64,000 nt of DNA. Origin: Halobacillus mangrovi (GTDB taxonomy: Bacteria; Bacillota; Bacilli; Bacillales; Halobacillaceae). Below, piece after piece: positions 1 through 8,164 of the stretch. The position numbers and the translations under genes were made by a program. The stretch covers positions 1,488,001 through 1,552,000 of the forward strand of contig NZ_CP020772.1 of the NCBI RefSeq assembly GCF_002097535.1, written 5' to 3'. Every line of letters begins with the position of its first letter. Position 1 is the stretch's first letter. The notes under the pieces are model-generated. The model was not told the DNA's origin. It saw nothing but the letters and a program-made list of their open reading frames with translations, and did not search any database.

Positions 1-642
1 CCAAAGGATGCACCTAAGTCAGGTAAGGTCATGCTCCTGGTTTTAACTTCTTTTTACCTCATCTCTATTTTCTTTGTTCTTAAGCTCGTTCCATCTATAG
101 AAATCAATGCTGATGAAAGTCCATTTATTACGGCATTAGTACAATTTGATCTTCCATGGGTTCCTCATCTATTTAATAGTGTATTAATCATTGCCGGTTT
201 TTCTACAATGGTCGCTTCGCTGTATGCAGTCACAACGATGTTAGTCACTCTGGCAGAGGAGGGCGACGCTCCTAAAATATTTTCCGTTGAAGGAAGGTGG
301 AGTATTCCCACCTCTGCATTTGGACTAACTGCTGCCGTAGTCATTCTATCTATCCTTGTTGCGATTCTTTTACCTGAAAGGATTTTTGAATATTTGACCA
401 CAGCTGCGGGTTTGATGCTTTTGTACAATTGGATATTTATTCTTCTTTCTTTTAAAAAGTTGATGGGAAATACTGCTATTGACATGGTGAAGATCATTGT
501 GGCTTTCCTATTAATCCTGATTGCCATTGGCGGAACTTTATTCGATCAAATAAGCAGAGCAGGTTTTTTTGTGAGCATGGGATTCATAGCCGTCATCACC
601 ATCGCCACATTTTTTAAGCAAAAAAAATTCGGGGATAACTAG
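1..642 (+). CDS. Amino acid permease, APC family (3' part, cut by window edge)
   Basis: The frame is open from the first base, so the start lies outside; 213 codons are visible. The piece holds about five to six hydrophobic segments, matching the C-terminal half of a 12-helix APC-superfamily amino acid/proton symporter in the cytoplasmic membrane. The loop reading TLAEEGDAPKIFS after the first long helix is typical of the amino acid permease (YbxG/AapA-like) branch. Substrate cannot be told from this half. No gene of the same strand follows closely, so it probably ends its transcription unit. Confidence 0.85.
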   Translation, partial: PKDAPKSGKVMLLVLTSFYLISIFFVLKLVPSIEINADESPFITALVQFDLPWVPHLFNSVLIIAGFSTMVASLYAVTTMLVTLAEEGDAPKIFSVEGRWSIPTSAFGLTAAVVILSILVAILLPERIFEYLTTAAGLMLLYNWIFILLSFKKLMGNTAIDMVKIIVAFLLILIAIGGTLFDQISRAGFFVSMGFIAVITIATFFKQKKFGDN

Positions 643-689
643 CTATGATTCAAAGTTTCTTGTAGGAAATAAGCCTCCTTTTTCTGAAG

Positions 690-711
690 CCTCAGCTCCG
701 AGGTATTTTTT
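690..711 (+). terminator. Weak rho-independent terminator candidate
   Basis: A 4-bp CCTC/GAGG stem with a six-base loop is followed by TATTTTTTG, 48 nt after the permease stop. The stem is short, so this is a weak call. Confidence 0.35.
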
Positions 712-720
712 GTGTGTGAT

Positions 721-817
721 GGTGGATGTGAAAACGACTCGCTTTCCGTGGGCATGTGTGGATCCTCCTCAAACTTCGTTTTTTCATCCCGCAGGATTCT
801 CGCCGTTTTCCCACCCA
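721..817. repeat. MITE-like palindromic intergenic repeat, copy A (internally shortened)
   Basis: The ends are imperfect inverted repeats: GGTGGATGTGAAAACGAC at the left and the complement of GGTGGGAAAACGGCGAG at the right. Inner blocks GACTCGCTTTCC, CCTCCTCA and TCCCGCAGGATTCTCG recur in the copies near 49.4 and 49.7 kb. The GGGGTCTCGCC centre seen in those copies is missing here. It carries no credible gene. Elements of this kind are common between Bacillaceae genes. Confidence 0.6.
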
Positions 818-961
818 CGATAAGATATAAAGTCGGTTCTCATGCAACGGATAGCAAGTTCTACGTAGTAAGATTTCGAGAACCTTGTCAGAAGGGGCGA
901 TAGGGAAGGGAGACTCCCAAATGGAAAGCGCTATGCGCAGCGGCAGCCCGGGACTTGTGGA
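818..961. other. Non-coding stretch with two hairpins
   Basis: No gene seen. GGTTCTC at 835-841 can pair with GAGAACC at 878-884 across a 36-base loop, and a short GCGC-TAT-GCGC hairpin lies near 927-937, just past the stop of the leftward gene at 962, where it could help termination. Function unknown. Confidence 0.35.
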
Positions 962-1717
962 TCAAGACCGTAAACTCTTTAATTTGTTTTTGATTGCCAT
1001 AAACGGACACTTAGAAGGGGAAGTTTCGTCTTCGCTTAGGAAGTATTGCTTCCATTCATAATTATCTTCCTGTCCGTACCACTTCAAGTCCGGGTGTGGT
1101 GAGATTTGATCATAATCAACCAAGCGCTTGCGAATTATAGTTTTCAGCCGGCTTCCAAGCGTGGTAGAAGCGTTAATTTCTTCAAACACCCACCTGGGTT
1201 GAAAAGCCATTAAGAAATAGGGGAAATACCTGCTTTTACGGAGAGAGTGAGCCGGCGTTGCACAAAAGGTAAAATAGGGTTCTTGGTCAAAGCAAAACTC
1301 CCATTCGTGATGATCAGGGTATTGCGGAATATTCTCTGGCCAAGGTTCTTCATCGTATTTATGAACCTTGTTTAATAAATTCCAAAATAACTCTCTATAA
1401 TCTTCGACATCGGTTTCAGTGCTTATGGATCTGGAATCAAAGAGAACGACTAAGGAAGCGTAGGCTCCAGTGTCTCTTGATATTTCTCCATATTCTTTTA
1501 ACAATATCGACAAATGTTTCGCTGTTTCTTCCAATCTTGGATCTCCAGCAAAACCGAAACGCAGCATATCTTTTGAAAAACCTTGAATCCCAGGGACACA
1601 AGGATATGGTTTCTTTTTATCAGTCATTATGGTGCTGAAATGTTCAAAGGCCGAGAGCTTCCAGAGATCAAGCTCTTTTTTATTTTCCTCAATCCAACTT
1701 TTTGAACATAAAAACAT
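962..1717 (-). CDS. YqcI/YcgG family protein
   Basis: The 251-residue protein carries the hallmarks of the YqcI/YcgG family (Pfam YqcI_YcgG): PCVPGIQGFSKDMLRFGF near residue 40, a DPR motif, SLVVLFD, EPWPENIP, WEFCFDQEPYF, TPAHSLRKSR and FQPRWVFE. The family is soluble and has no established biochemical role; some members lie near antibiotic or lantibiotic-type clusters. The start has a strong AGGAGGG ribosome site 6 nt upstream. It is transcribed away from the LysE exporter's end in the same direction, 64 nt downstream of it, so both could share a transcript. Confidence 0.85.
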   Translation of the reverse strand: MFLCSKSWIEENKKELDLWKLSAFEHFSTIMTDKKKPYPCVPGIQGFSKDMLRFGFAGDPRLEETAKHLSILLKEYGEISRDTGAYASLVVLFDSRSISTETDVEDYRELFWNLLNKVHKYDEEPWPENIPQYPDHHEWEFCFDQEPYFTFCATPAHSLRKSRYFPYFLMAFQPRWVFEEINASTTLGSRLKTIIRKRLVDYDQISPHPDLKWYGQEDNYEWKQYFLSEDETSPSKCPFMAIKNKLKSLRS

Positions 1718-1781
1718 GAATCATCCCTCCTAAAACATGACACAAAGTATCTTATTAGGAGAGATGAAATTAGGTGTTTGT

Positions 1782-2411
1782 CTATCCGAACAACAAGCGG
1801 AGTGCTTGTACACCAAAGTAAACTCCAAAACCAATTAATACAAAACCGGACATTGTAGAAATGAGGCGAAGAGCCCGGGGCTTCACCCACCTTCGTGCTC
1901 CGGTAGCAATACTTGCCATTGTAATATCCCATAAAGTGATGCCAAGAAAGATTCCGCTGCTGTAGAGAAGAAGCTGTGAGGTCCCGTATTGGTCAGAGGT
2001 CTGTGCAATCATTGAGCCGTATATGCTTAGCCAAAACAATATATTCATTGGATTGGAAGCAGCCATAAGAAAGCCTGTCCGAAAAGCTTTGCTTCTTGAT
2101 TCGTATCTGAAATTACTTTTGCTACCTGTAATAGAATTGGACTTTAGAATACTTTCGTATCCCGTATAACAGAGAACAAAAAAACCTGCAGACCATAATA
2201 AGACCTTGATAATGGGAACGTCTACGAATTGGGCAATCCCAAAATAAATAAGCAGCATAAAGATCCCGTCTGCAATCATTCCTCCTACACCTACAAGCCA
2301 GGCATGCCAAAAACCAAACCGGAGTCCCTTGTCCAATTGAGCGGCATTAATCGGACCAATTGGGGCAGATAACGATAACCCTAATAGTATGTAACTGAGA
2401 AAAATACTCAT
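1782..2411 (-). CDS. LysE/RhtB family amino acid exporter
   Basis: A 209-residue integral membrane protein with about six hydrophobic segments. The N-terminal APIGPINAAQLDKGLRFGF block, the GADGIFM-like second helix and the TGYESIL and NPMNILFWLSIYG segments are those of the LysE superfamily, which exports amino acids such as lysine, arginine or threonine. Substrate is not predictable. GGGAGGATG gives a good ribosome site before the ATG. The length is normal for the family. Confidence 0.88.
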   Translation of the reverse strand: MSIFLSYILLGLSLSAPIGPINAAQLDKGLRFGFWHAWLVGVGGMIADGIFMLLIYFGIAQFVDVPIIKVLLWSAGFFVLCYTGYESILKSNSITGSKSNFRYESRSKAFRTGFLMAASNPMNILFWLSIYGSMIAQTSDQYGTSQLLLYSSGIFLGITLWDITMASIATGARRWVKPRALRLISTMSGFVLIGFGVYFGVQALRLLFG

Positions 2412-2475
2412 GTGGCATCCTCCCTACTGAAACCTATTCTATATATACTAAACCTTAAATGTAAGTATTAACCAT

Positions 2476-2518
2476 AAAAACAGCTGGAAATAAGAATATC
2501 TCATTTCCAGCTGTTTTT
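2476..2518 (-). terminator. Terminator of the coat protein gene
   Basis: Sixteen-base perfect arms (AAAAACAGCTGGAAAT and its complement) with an 11-base loop sit right after the stop of the leftward CotF gene; the leftward strand ends in a T run. Confidence 0.85.
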
Positions 2519-3153
2519 TAATGAGTCGTATTTCCTTGAACAGGCACAGTGGTATAGCTTTGAAGCATCTGGTTCATATCTTGTTGTTGAAGCTGAGGAA
2601 CTTGGTAGTACCCATGCTTGTTTTGGTAAAGGAATGTTTCGTAACTCATTTCAATAAAGTTTGGAACACTATCAGCAATCACTCTGCGTAATACTGGGTT
2701 GGTCATCTCCAAAGCCGTCATTGCTAAAAGAGTCGCTAAACTTTTCGTTTGACCAAGCATATAAGCGGATAAACCCTGGTCAGATAGATCGTTAACAGAT
2801 TGGTTTGGCTTTTTTGGCTGTCCTGGCTTAAGTCCATAGACAGCGTCATTATTCTGTGCCATTTTATACTGCTGAGTTGACTGGGTTGGATCTTGACCAG
2901 TCTGGAAACTCTGAACAATTGTATTATACATCTGAGTCACAAATGCAGATTGACGCTGAGCGATATCCTTCAGTTCAGGATTCTGAATATGCTGTTCATA
3001 CATTTGATACTGATCGAGCATACTGATGATCCCCGCGATTACTTCATGAGCGTCAAACATTTCATGTCCGCCATGGTTTTTGTTCTGCATCATGTTAGGG
3101 GGCATTTGAGTCCCGCCCATTTGCTGATTTTGATTCTGGTTCGGCTTTTGCAT
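2518..3153 (-). CDS. CotF-family spore coat protein
   Basis: I place the start at the ATG at 3153, with GGAGGG 8 nt before it; the longer open frame to 3378 has no ribosome site. The 211-residue protein starts with a Gln/Asn/Met-rich tail, then a four-helix ferritin-like CotF domain (residues ~35-190) with repeated blocks such as MLDQYQMYEQHIQNPELKD and KSLATLLAMTALEMTNPVLRR. These proteins are built into the spore coat or act in late sporulation. It stands alone. Two more coat-type genes lie near 30 kb. Confidence 0.82.
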   Translation of the reverse strand: MQKPNQNQNQQMGGTQMPPNMMQNKNHGGHEMFDAHEVIAGIISMLDQYQMYEQHIQNPELKDIAQRQSAFVTQMYNTIVQSFQTGQDPTQSTQQYKMAQNNDAVYGLKPGQPKKPNQSVNDLSDQGLSAYMLGQTKSLATLLAMTALEMTNPVLRRVIADSVPNFIEMSYETFLYQNKHGYYQVPQLQQQDMNQMLQSYTTVPVQGNTTH

Positions 3154-3394
3154 AAGTATTCCCTCCTGAATAAAGTATTCATCTTTCAATTTTCCCCATT
3201 TAGGTTTATTCATGTACAGATAATTTGTCATAGAAAATAGAATTCTGTCGTAAAAACATCTGGAGAACGAGTTTTTATTAGCAAACTGGATTTTTTCCTG
3301 CACAACACGACACAAGAAGGTGGAACAATGATAAACTTGAACGAGAAGTGCGAAAATTTTGAAGAATTTCATGGACATTGGAGGAGGAATTTCA

Positions 3395-3742
3395 TTGAAA
3401 TTATTGGGTTATCGTCATGTAACTGTTTCTGAAGAGAGTGAACAAATGGTGGACTTTTTCGAGAACAAACTCGGGTTAGCCAATTCATGGATAGAAACAG
3501 GCAAGTATTCAGGTGGTGTTTTCAAAAGTGAGAACAGCTGGCTTGAATTTTGGTCTAAAAGTGAGGACATGCCGGAAATGACTATGCTCCAACTTATTGT
3601 AGATGATGCAGACGAGTTTGCCGACCGCATAAAAACAAGTGGAGTCGAACTTTACGGTCCTGTAGAGGAACGCGGAGAAAAAATCTACTCCATGACAGCC
3701 CCTAACCGCATGCCCGTGACGATCCAATCCTCTATCAAATAG
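3395..3742 (+). CDS. VOC/glyoxalase superfamily protein
   Basis: A TTG start at 3395 follows GGAGGAGG with 7 nt spacing, which beats the upstream ATG at 3371. The 115-residue product has one beta-alpha-beta-beta-beta VOC module: GYRHVTVS at the start, FFENKLGL, WLEFWSK, LQLIVDDADEFADRI and a final MPVTIQSS. Members include glyoxalases, bleomycin-binding proteins and dioxygenases; the metal ligands and substrate here are not clear. It is a single gene. Confidence 0.7.
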   Translation: MKLLGYRHVTVSEESEQMVDFFENKLGLANSWIETGKYSGGVFKSENSWLEFWSKSEDMPEMTMLQLIVDDADEFADRIKTSGVELYGPVEERGEKIYSMTAPNRMPVTIQSSIK

Positions 3743-3831
3743 TTCGAAAATGTTCATTTTTTCCCATGCACTGGAAAATTCTACGTGATACAATTCTATA
3801 AAGAGAGGAAAAGTAAGGGAGACATTTGGAA

Positions 3832-4449
3832 ATGAAGCTATGGGGAAGAAAGATCTTTGTTGTACTCGTATCTGTTCTTACATTAGGTTTATATGTCCCA
3901 CCTACTTATGTACATACCGATGCAGCGGAAAATAAGGAGATGGCTCCAGAGGATCACGAAGGCAGTTTTGCTGCATCCAATGGGGAGATCATTCCAGGGG
4001 ATGAACCAACTCTTGTTCCTGAAGCAGATAATGAAAATGATTCAGAAGAGGACTACATCCATTTGATTACCGAGCAAGCGAAAGAGCAGACGCTGACTAA
4101 GATGGGACCAAGAATTGTAAAAAAAGTTGATACAGATATGACGAACGAAATATTACCTAAAATTGAAGAAGTTGTTGAAATGATTCTAGAAGAAGTGGGA
4201 GAAGAAGAACTTCCCTACTATGAAATTACGGAAGAACTGACACCGGGGTACGGAGAGAAAATTTTCAATCTGTACAATTACAAAACCGGAGAAGAACTTG
4301 CTAAATTCCACGTCAGAAGAGATAAACGTCCTGGAGAAGGATACTGGTTTAATTTTCATTACCATTTAAACGACGATGACTTTGTTAAACACCATTCTAT
4401 TGGAGAAATTTACTGGGAAAAAAATACCCCCCCTAAATGGATGTCTTAA
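3832..4449 (+). CDS. ypjP: YpjP-like secreted or membrane-anchored protein
   Basis: The ATG at 3832 has AAGGGAGA 9 nt upstream and is preferred to a TTG six bases earlier. Residues 1-30 form a signal or anchor segment (KIFVVLVSVLTLGLYVPP). A very acidic linker follows (about residues 35-75), then a conserved domain with YYEITEEL, FNLYNYKTGEELAKFHVR, GYWFNFHYH and the YpjP end IGEIYWEKNTPPKWM. The function of YpjP is unknown. The acidic spacer fits a salt-adapted exported protein. Confidence 0.75.
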   Translation: MKLWGRKIFVVLVSVLTLGLYVPPTYVHTDAAENKEMAPEDHEGSFAASNGEIIPGDEPTLVPEADNENDSEEDYIHLITEQAKEQTLTKMGPRIVKKVDTDMTNEILPKIEEVVEMILEEVGEEELPYYEITEELTPGYGEKIFNLYNYKTGEELAKFHVRRDKRPGEGYWFNFHYHLNDDDFVKHHSIGEIYWEKNTPPKWMS

Positions 4450-4456
4450 CGAGAAA

Positions 4457-4489
4457 GGCGATTCACATCAACGTGAATCGCCTTTTTTT
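4457..4489 (+). terminator. Rho-independent terminator after ypjP
   Basis: GGCGATTCAC and GTGAATCGCC form a 10-bp stem with a six-base loop followed by seven T. Confidence 0.92.
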
Positions 4490-4522
4490 ATTTCATAAAA
4501 TTTTGTCGTGTCCATCACTTAT

Positions 4523-4650
4523 TCATAGCGATTCCTTTGTCATCTGCATATAGATCCCCCTATTTTTTTTCGTAATCTCAGGAAGAGCACGTTGTAATTC
4601 ATTGAACCTCTTATCACCTTAGGAGCAATACTTTCCACTTCAGCTGATTT
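4523..4650 (-). pseudogene. Decayed fragment of an HxlR-type wHTH regulator
   Basis: On the minus strand a short frame reads GDKRFNELQRALPEITKK, the classic recognition-helix block of HxlR-family regulators. It is preceded in frame by stops, with a possible shrunken GGKW-like block (SGKYCS) upstream, and runs into a stop after 14 unrelated residues. A working HxlR protein is about 110 residues, so this is a remnant at best. The evidence is one motif read by eye. Confidence 0.4.
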
Positions 4651-4696
4651 TATCAAGAGACGCTGCCGTCATAATAGTATCGGGCACCTGTATGTA

Positions 4697-4730
4697 AAAA
4701 GGGATTCAGCAAATAACTGAATCCCTTTCT
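4697..4730 (-). terminator. Terminator of murB
   Basis: AAAGGGATTCAG pairs with CTGAATCCCTTT across a seven-base loop; the leftward strand continues with a T run. Confidence 0.88.
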
Positions 4731-4744
4731 TAATTTGATCTTCT

Positions 4745-5665
4745 TTAATCTTGGTCTTCACCAATAATGCGTACTTCTCTTTCTAAATCCACACCGAACT
4801 TTTCCTTAACTGTTCTTTGTACATGCTCAATCAATGAAATGTAGTCCTTCGTAGTAGCATTATCTTTGTTGACGATGAATCCTGCATGCTTTTTGGAAAC
4901 TTCGGCACCGCCAATATTTGTCCCCTGAAGCTCGCTGTCCTGAATCAGTTTTCCTGCGAAATAACCGGGAGGTCGTTTAAATACACTGCCACAGGAAGGA
5001 TACTCAAGCGGTTGCTTCGATTCACGTTTAAATGTAAGATCATCCATGACCGCTTTGATTTCTTCATAACTGGCAGGTTTTAAATTGAAGGTTGCCTCAA
5101 CGACAATATCACCATTATCAGGAATGTTACTTGTTCTGTAGTCTAAATCAAGCTCAGAGGCAAGACGTTTAACAAGGTTTCCCTCTTTATCAACCACGTA
5201 AGCATAGTCAAGGACATCCTTAATTTCTCCACCGTAAGCCCCTGCGTTCATATAGAGAGCTCCTCCGACGGTTCCTGGTATGCCGCATGCGAATTCGAGG
5301 CCAGACAAATGCTGCTCAAGGGCATAGCGGGATGCATCAATGATTCGTGCACCGCTTTGAGCAACAACCGTATCACCCTGGGAGGAGATTTTATCTAAGT
5401 GTTTTAAGTTAATGACGATTCCTCGAATACCGCCATCTTTAATAATTAAATTTGATCCGTTTCCAAGCAATGTAAATGGGATATCTTCTTCATTAGTAAG
5501 TTTGACAACATTTTGAATCTCCTCAAATGTCGTCGGAGTGATGAAAAAATCTGCTTTTCCACCTAACTTGGTGTATAAGTGATCCTTCAACACTTCATCC
5601 ACTTTTACATTTTCCTCTTTAACAAGATTCAACAATTTATTGTAAATCTTCGTTTTGTTTTCCAT
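4745..5665 (-). CDS. murB: UDP-N-acetylenolpyruvoylglucosamine reductase MurB
   Basis: MurB reduces UDP-GlcNAc-enolpyruvate to UDP-MurNAc with NADPH and FAD in cytosolic peptidoglycan precursor synthesis. The 306-residue protein has the FAD-binding PCMH region ([48 protein letters not shown]) and the C-terminal domain with [18 protein letters not shown] and HAGFIVN. The catalytic Ser of SCGSVFKRP is present. The compact form without the extra Tyr loop is the type II MurB of Gram-positives. The ATG at 5665 has AGGA 9 nt upstream; a GTG at 5671 is the alternative. Confidence 0.95.
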   Translation of the reverse strand: MENKTKIYNKLLNLVKEENVKVDEVLKDHLYTKLGGKADFFITPTTFEEIQNVVKLTNEEDIPFTLLGNGSNLIIKDGGIRGIVINLKHLDKISSQGDTVVAQSGARIIDASRYALEQHLSGLEFACGIPGTVGGALYMNAGAYGGEIKDVLDYAYVVDKEGNLVKRLASELDLDYRTSNIPDNGDIVVEATFNLKPASYEEIKAVMDDLTFKRESKQPLEYPSCGSVFKRPPGYFAGKLIQDSELQGTNIGGAEVSKKHAGFIVNKDNATTKDYISLIEHVQRTVKEKFGVDLEREVRIIGEDQD

Positions 5666-5921
5666 GAACACCAGTCCTATTTAAAGTTGTAATCCTTCAT
5701 GAAGTTTATAACATATGCTGAATATTTCAAAGCAAATGAACAATCTTCACCTGTCTATTTGTCATTAGTTTATGATAACAAAGGCAAAAGTTTACAAACT
5801 GAATTTAATAATCACGCTCTATATTTTATCATACATTCGTGTAGTTATTGAGAACGAAATTTATGCGGTGTATATTTCCTTTTTTATGTAGGATTCTAAG
5901 TCCATAGGGAGGTGTGTGAAG

Positions 5922-6080
5922 ATGGCGCTAGACGTTCTTTGTGAAGTAAAGAACTGTGTGTACAATGAAAATGGTCAAAACTGTGGAGCAGATCGAATTT
6001 ATGTCGTTAGTCATAAGGGAGATCAAGCACATAACAGTGAGGAAACAGACTGTAAGACATTTAAACCGTCCAACCTATAA
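5922..6080 (+). CDS. Small DUF1540 cysteine-rich protein (52 aa)
   Basis: GGGAGGTG lies 10 nt before the ATG. The protein matches DUF1540: VLCEVKNCVYNENG, NCGADRIYV and ETDCKTF, with four cysteines (C7, C12, C21, C44) spaced for metal binding or disulphides. The function of this family, widespread in spore-forming Firmicutes, is not known. It has its own terminator and is monocistronic. Confidence 0.85.
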   Translation: MALDVLCEVKNCVYNENGQNCGADRIYVVSHKGDQAHNSEETDCKTFKPSNL

Positions 6081-6088
6081 AACTTTCC

Positions 6089-6123
6089 AAAAGACTTACT
6101 CCATTCATGGAGTAAGTCTTTTG
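6089..6123 (+). terminator. Terminator after the DUF1540 gene
   Basis: AAAAGACTTACTCC pairs fully with GGAGTAAGTCTTTT around a six-base loop. Confidence 0.88.
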
Positions 6124-6128
6124 TATAT

Positions 6129-6143
6129 ATGAAAGCGCTTCAC
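6129..6143. promoter_or_regulatory. CcpA cre-like site upstream of ilvD
   Basis: ATGAAAGCGCTTCAC fits the cre consensus WTGNAANCGNWNNCW at all defined positions except the last two. It lies about 35 nt upstream of the -35 box of ilvD, where CcpA can act as an activator, as known for the B. subtilis ilv-leu operon. Confidence 0.55.
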
Positions 6144-6159
6144 TATTAGGAAAGTTTGA

Positions 6160-6174
6160 TATTTTCTGAAAAGT
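6160..6174. promoter_or_regulatory. CodY box upstream of ilvD
   Basis: TATTTTCTGAAAAGT matches 13 of 15 positions of the CodY consensus AATTTTCWGAAAATT. It ends two bases before the -35 box, a good place for repression by branched-chain amino acids and GTP. Confidence 0.7.
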
Positions 6175-6176
6175 TA

Positions 6177-6205
6177 TTGCGAAGTATGCTCTAAGTTAGT
6201 ATCAT
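6177..6205 (+). promoter_or_regulatory. Sigma-A-type promoter of ilvD
   Basis: TTGCGA and TATCAT are separated by 17 nt. The leader to the ATG is about 60 nt, too short for a T-box. Confidence 0.6.
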
Positions 6206-6274
6206 CATGATAAGTTAATTAAAATTCCAAAAAATTCGACATGCAAAGAAATATACTACGAAGGAGTGTAAGGG

Positions 6275-7972
6275 ATGGAAAAAAACAAAAAAGATTTAAG
6301 AATAAAAAGTAAAGTCATCAGTGAAGGTGTCAACCGAGTCCCGAACCGCTCAATGCTGAGAGCTGTTGGGTTTACCGACGAAGATTTTAAAAAGCCAATG
6401 ATCGGTGTAGCAAGTACATGGAGTGAGGTAACCCCATGTAATGTACATATCGATCGTTTAGCACGCGAAGCGAAGAGCGGAGCAAAAGAGAATGGCGGCG
6501 CTCCAATGATCTTTAACACAATTACCGTTTCTGATGGGATTGCCATGGGACACGAAGGAATGCACTATTCACTTCCGAGCCGTGAAATTATTGCCGATTC
6601 GATTGAAACAGTTACGAATGCTGAACGTCTTGATGGCGTCGTTGCTATTGGAGGATGTGACAAAACTACTCCTGGTTGTATGATGGCGATCGGACGCATG
6701 AACATCCCGTCTGTTTATGTGTACGGTGGAACAATCCAGCCTGGGAAGTTAAACGGTAAAGATATCGATATCGTTTCCTCATTTGAAGCGGTAGGGCAGT
6801 ACCATGAAGGTCAAATCAATGAAGAAGAGCTTCATAAGGTAGAGTGTAGTGCTTGCCCTGGTGCGGGAGCCTGTGGGGGCATGTACACAGCAAATACGAT
6901 GGCTGCAGCTGTGGAAGCCCTGGGAATGAGCATCCCTGGTTCCTCCTCAACACCTGCTGTTAATGATTATAAGGAATCTGAATGTAAGCAAGCTGGTGAA
7001 ATGGTTGTTCAATTGCTTGAGAAAGATATCTATCCACGTGATATTATGACCAAAGAAGCCTTTGAAAATGCCATCACTGTTGTTATGGCCCTTGGTGGGT
7101 CTACAAATGCTTTTCTTCACCTGCTAGCGATTTCTCACTCTGCAGGCGTCGATTTGAGTCTTGATGATTTTGAAAGAATAAGACAGAACGTTCCGCACAT
7201 TGCGGATATGAAACCAAGCGGTCGTTATGTGATGCAGGACCTTTATGAAAGCGGGGGTGTACCAGCAGTAATGAAGCTGCTTCATGAGCATGGCTTGCTG
7301 CACGGTGATTGCTTGACCGTGACAGGAAAAACTGTTGCAGAAAATCTGGCTGAAGCTACTCCTCTTAAAGAAGGACAAAAAGTAATTCTGCCGCTTGAAG
7401 ATCCTATTAAGCCGAACGGACCACTGGTTGTTCTTAAGGGTAATTTGGCCCCAGAGGGAGCAGTTGCAAAAATGTCCGGTCAAAAAATCAGTCGTTTTGA
7501 AGGGCCTGCCCGCGTATATGATAGTGAAGCAGAAGCGACCGATGCAATCGTGAACAATGAAATAAAAGAGGGTGATGTATTAGTCATCCGTAACGTTGGT
7601 CCAAAAGGCGGTCCGGGGATGCCTGAGATGCTTTCCGTCACAGCGATGATTGTCGGTAAAGGACTCGGGGGTAAAGTGGCTCTCTTAACAGATGGGCGCT
7701 TCTCCGGCGGTTCTCACGGTTTTGTCATTGGTCACGTAGCACCTGAAGCCGCAGTCGGTGGACCAGTTGGCTTGCTGCAAGAAGGTGATACAATTACGAT
7801 TGATAGTGATACTCAGCAAATTAATTTTGATGTTTCAGAAAGTGAACTTGAAAGACGTCGTCAAGCATGGGAGAGTCCAGCCTTAAAACATAAGACGGGG
7901 ATTTTAGCCAAATACGCCCGCTTAGTTTCTTCTTCTGCGAAAGGTGCTGTAACAGATTTAGATTTAGATTAA
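6275..7972 (+). CDS. ilvD: Dihydroxy-acid dehydratase IlvD
   Basis: IlvD dehydrates 2,3-dihydroxy-isovalerate and -methylvalerate to the keto acids that become valine, leucine and isoleucine. The 565-residue length is normal. Cys55 (TPCN), Cys128 (CDKT) and Cys200 ([16 protein letters not shown]) are the three Fe-S cluster ligands of the [2Fe-2S] type. The C-terminal lid has [24 protein letters not shown] precedes the ATG. It stands alone, away from the other ilv genes, and has CodY and CcpA sites upstream. The cluster would be supplied by the SUF system encoded at 44-49 kb. Confidence 0.97.
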   Translation: MEKNKKDLRIKSKVISEGVNRVPNRSMLRAVGFTDEDFKKPMIGVASTWSEVTPCNVHIDRLAREAKSGAKENGGAPMIFNTITVSDGIAMGHEGMHYSLPSREIIADSIETVTNAERLDGVVAIGGCDKTTPGCMMAIGRMNIPSVYVYGGTIQPGKLNGKDIDIVSSFEAVGQYHEGQINEEELHKVECSACPGAGACGGMYTANTMAAAVEALGMSIPGSSSTPAVNDYKESECKQAGEMVVQLLEKDIYPRDIMTKEAFENAITVVMALGGSTNAFLHLLAISHSAGVDLSLDDFERIRQNVPHIADMKPSGRYVMQDLYESGGVPAVMKLLHEHGLLHGDCLTVTGKTVAENLAEATPLKEGQKVILPLEDPIKPNGPLVVLKGNLAPEGAVAKMSGQKISRFEGPARVYDSEAEATDAIVNNEIKEGDVLVIRNVGPKGGPGMPEMLSVTAMIVGKGLGGKVALLTDGRFSGGSHGFVIGHVAPEAAVGGPVGLLQEGDTITIDSDTQQINFDVSESELERRRQAWESPALKHKTGILAKYARLVSSSAKGAVTDLDLD

Positions 7973-8013
7973 AGAATATGGGGATCCTTTGGTACGGACC
8001 TTCCCTAAATAGC

Positions 8014-8056
8014 AAAGCTCCTCCTTACAGTAGAATAGAGTAAGGAGGAGCTTTTT
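8014..8056 (+). terminator. Terminator after ilvD
   Basis: AAAGCTCCTCCTTAC pairs with GTAAGGAGGAGCTTT around a long loop, then TTT. The right arm contains a Shine-Dalgarno-like GGAGGAG, but no start codon follows. Confidence 0.85.
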
Positions 8057-8164
8057 AAAATAGATCCACAAATATATTCTGTATCGAAAATTATCATCCA
8101 GTGATTGGTTCACTAGATATAGCCAAGAAAGAAGTTTTTATAAAAAGGAAGCGCAGGAATTAAA

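Noticed and set aside
712..903. 63-codon open frame on the plus strand
   Set aside because: It runs through the palindromic repeat copy A and has no ribosome site or protein-like pattern.
2518..3378. 286-residue version of the CotF gene
   Set aside because: The extra 75 codons have no ribosome site and do not look like protein; the start at 3153 has GGAGGG.
6206..6274. T-box leader before ilvD
   Set aside because: The leader is only about 60 nt and lacks specifier and terminator elements.
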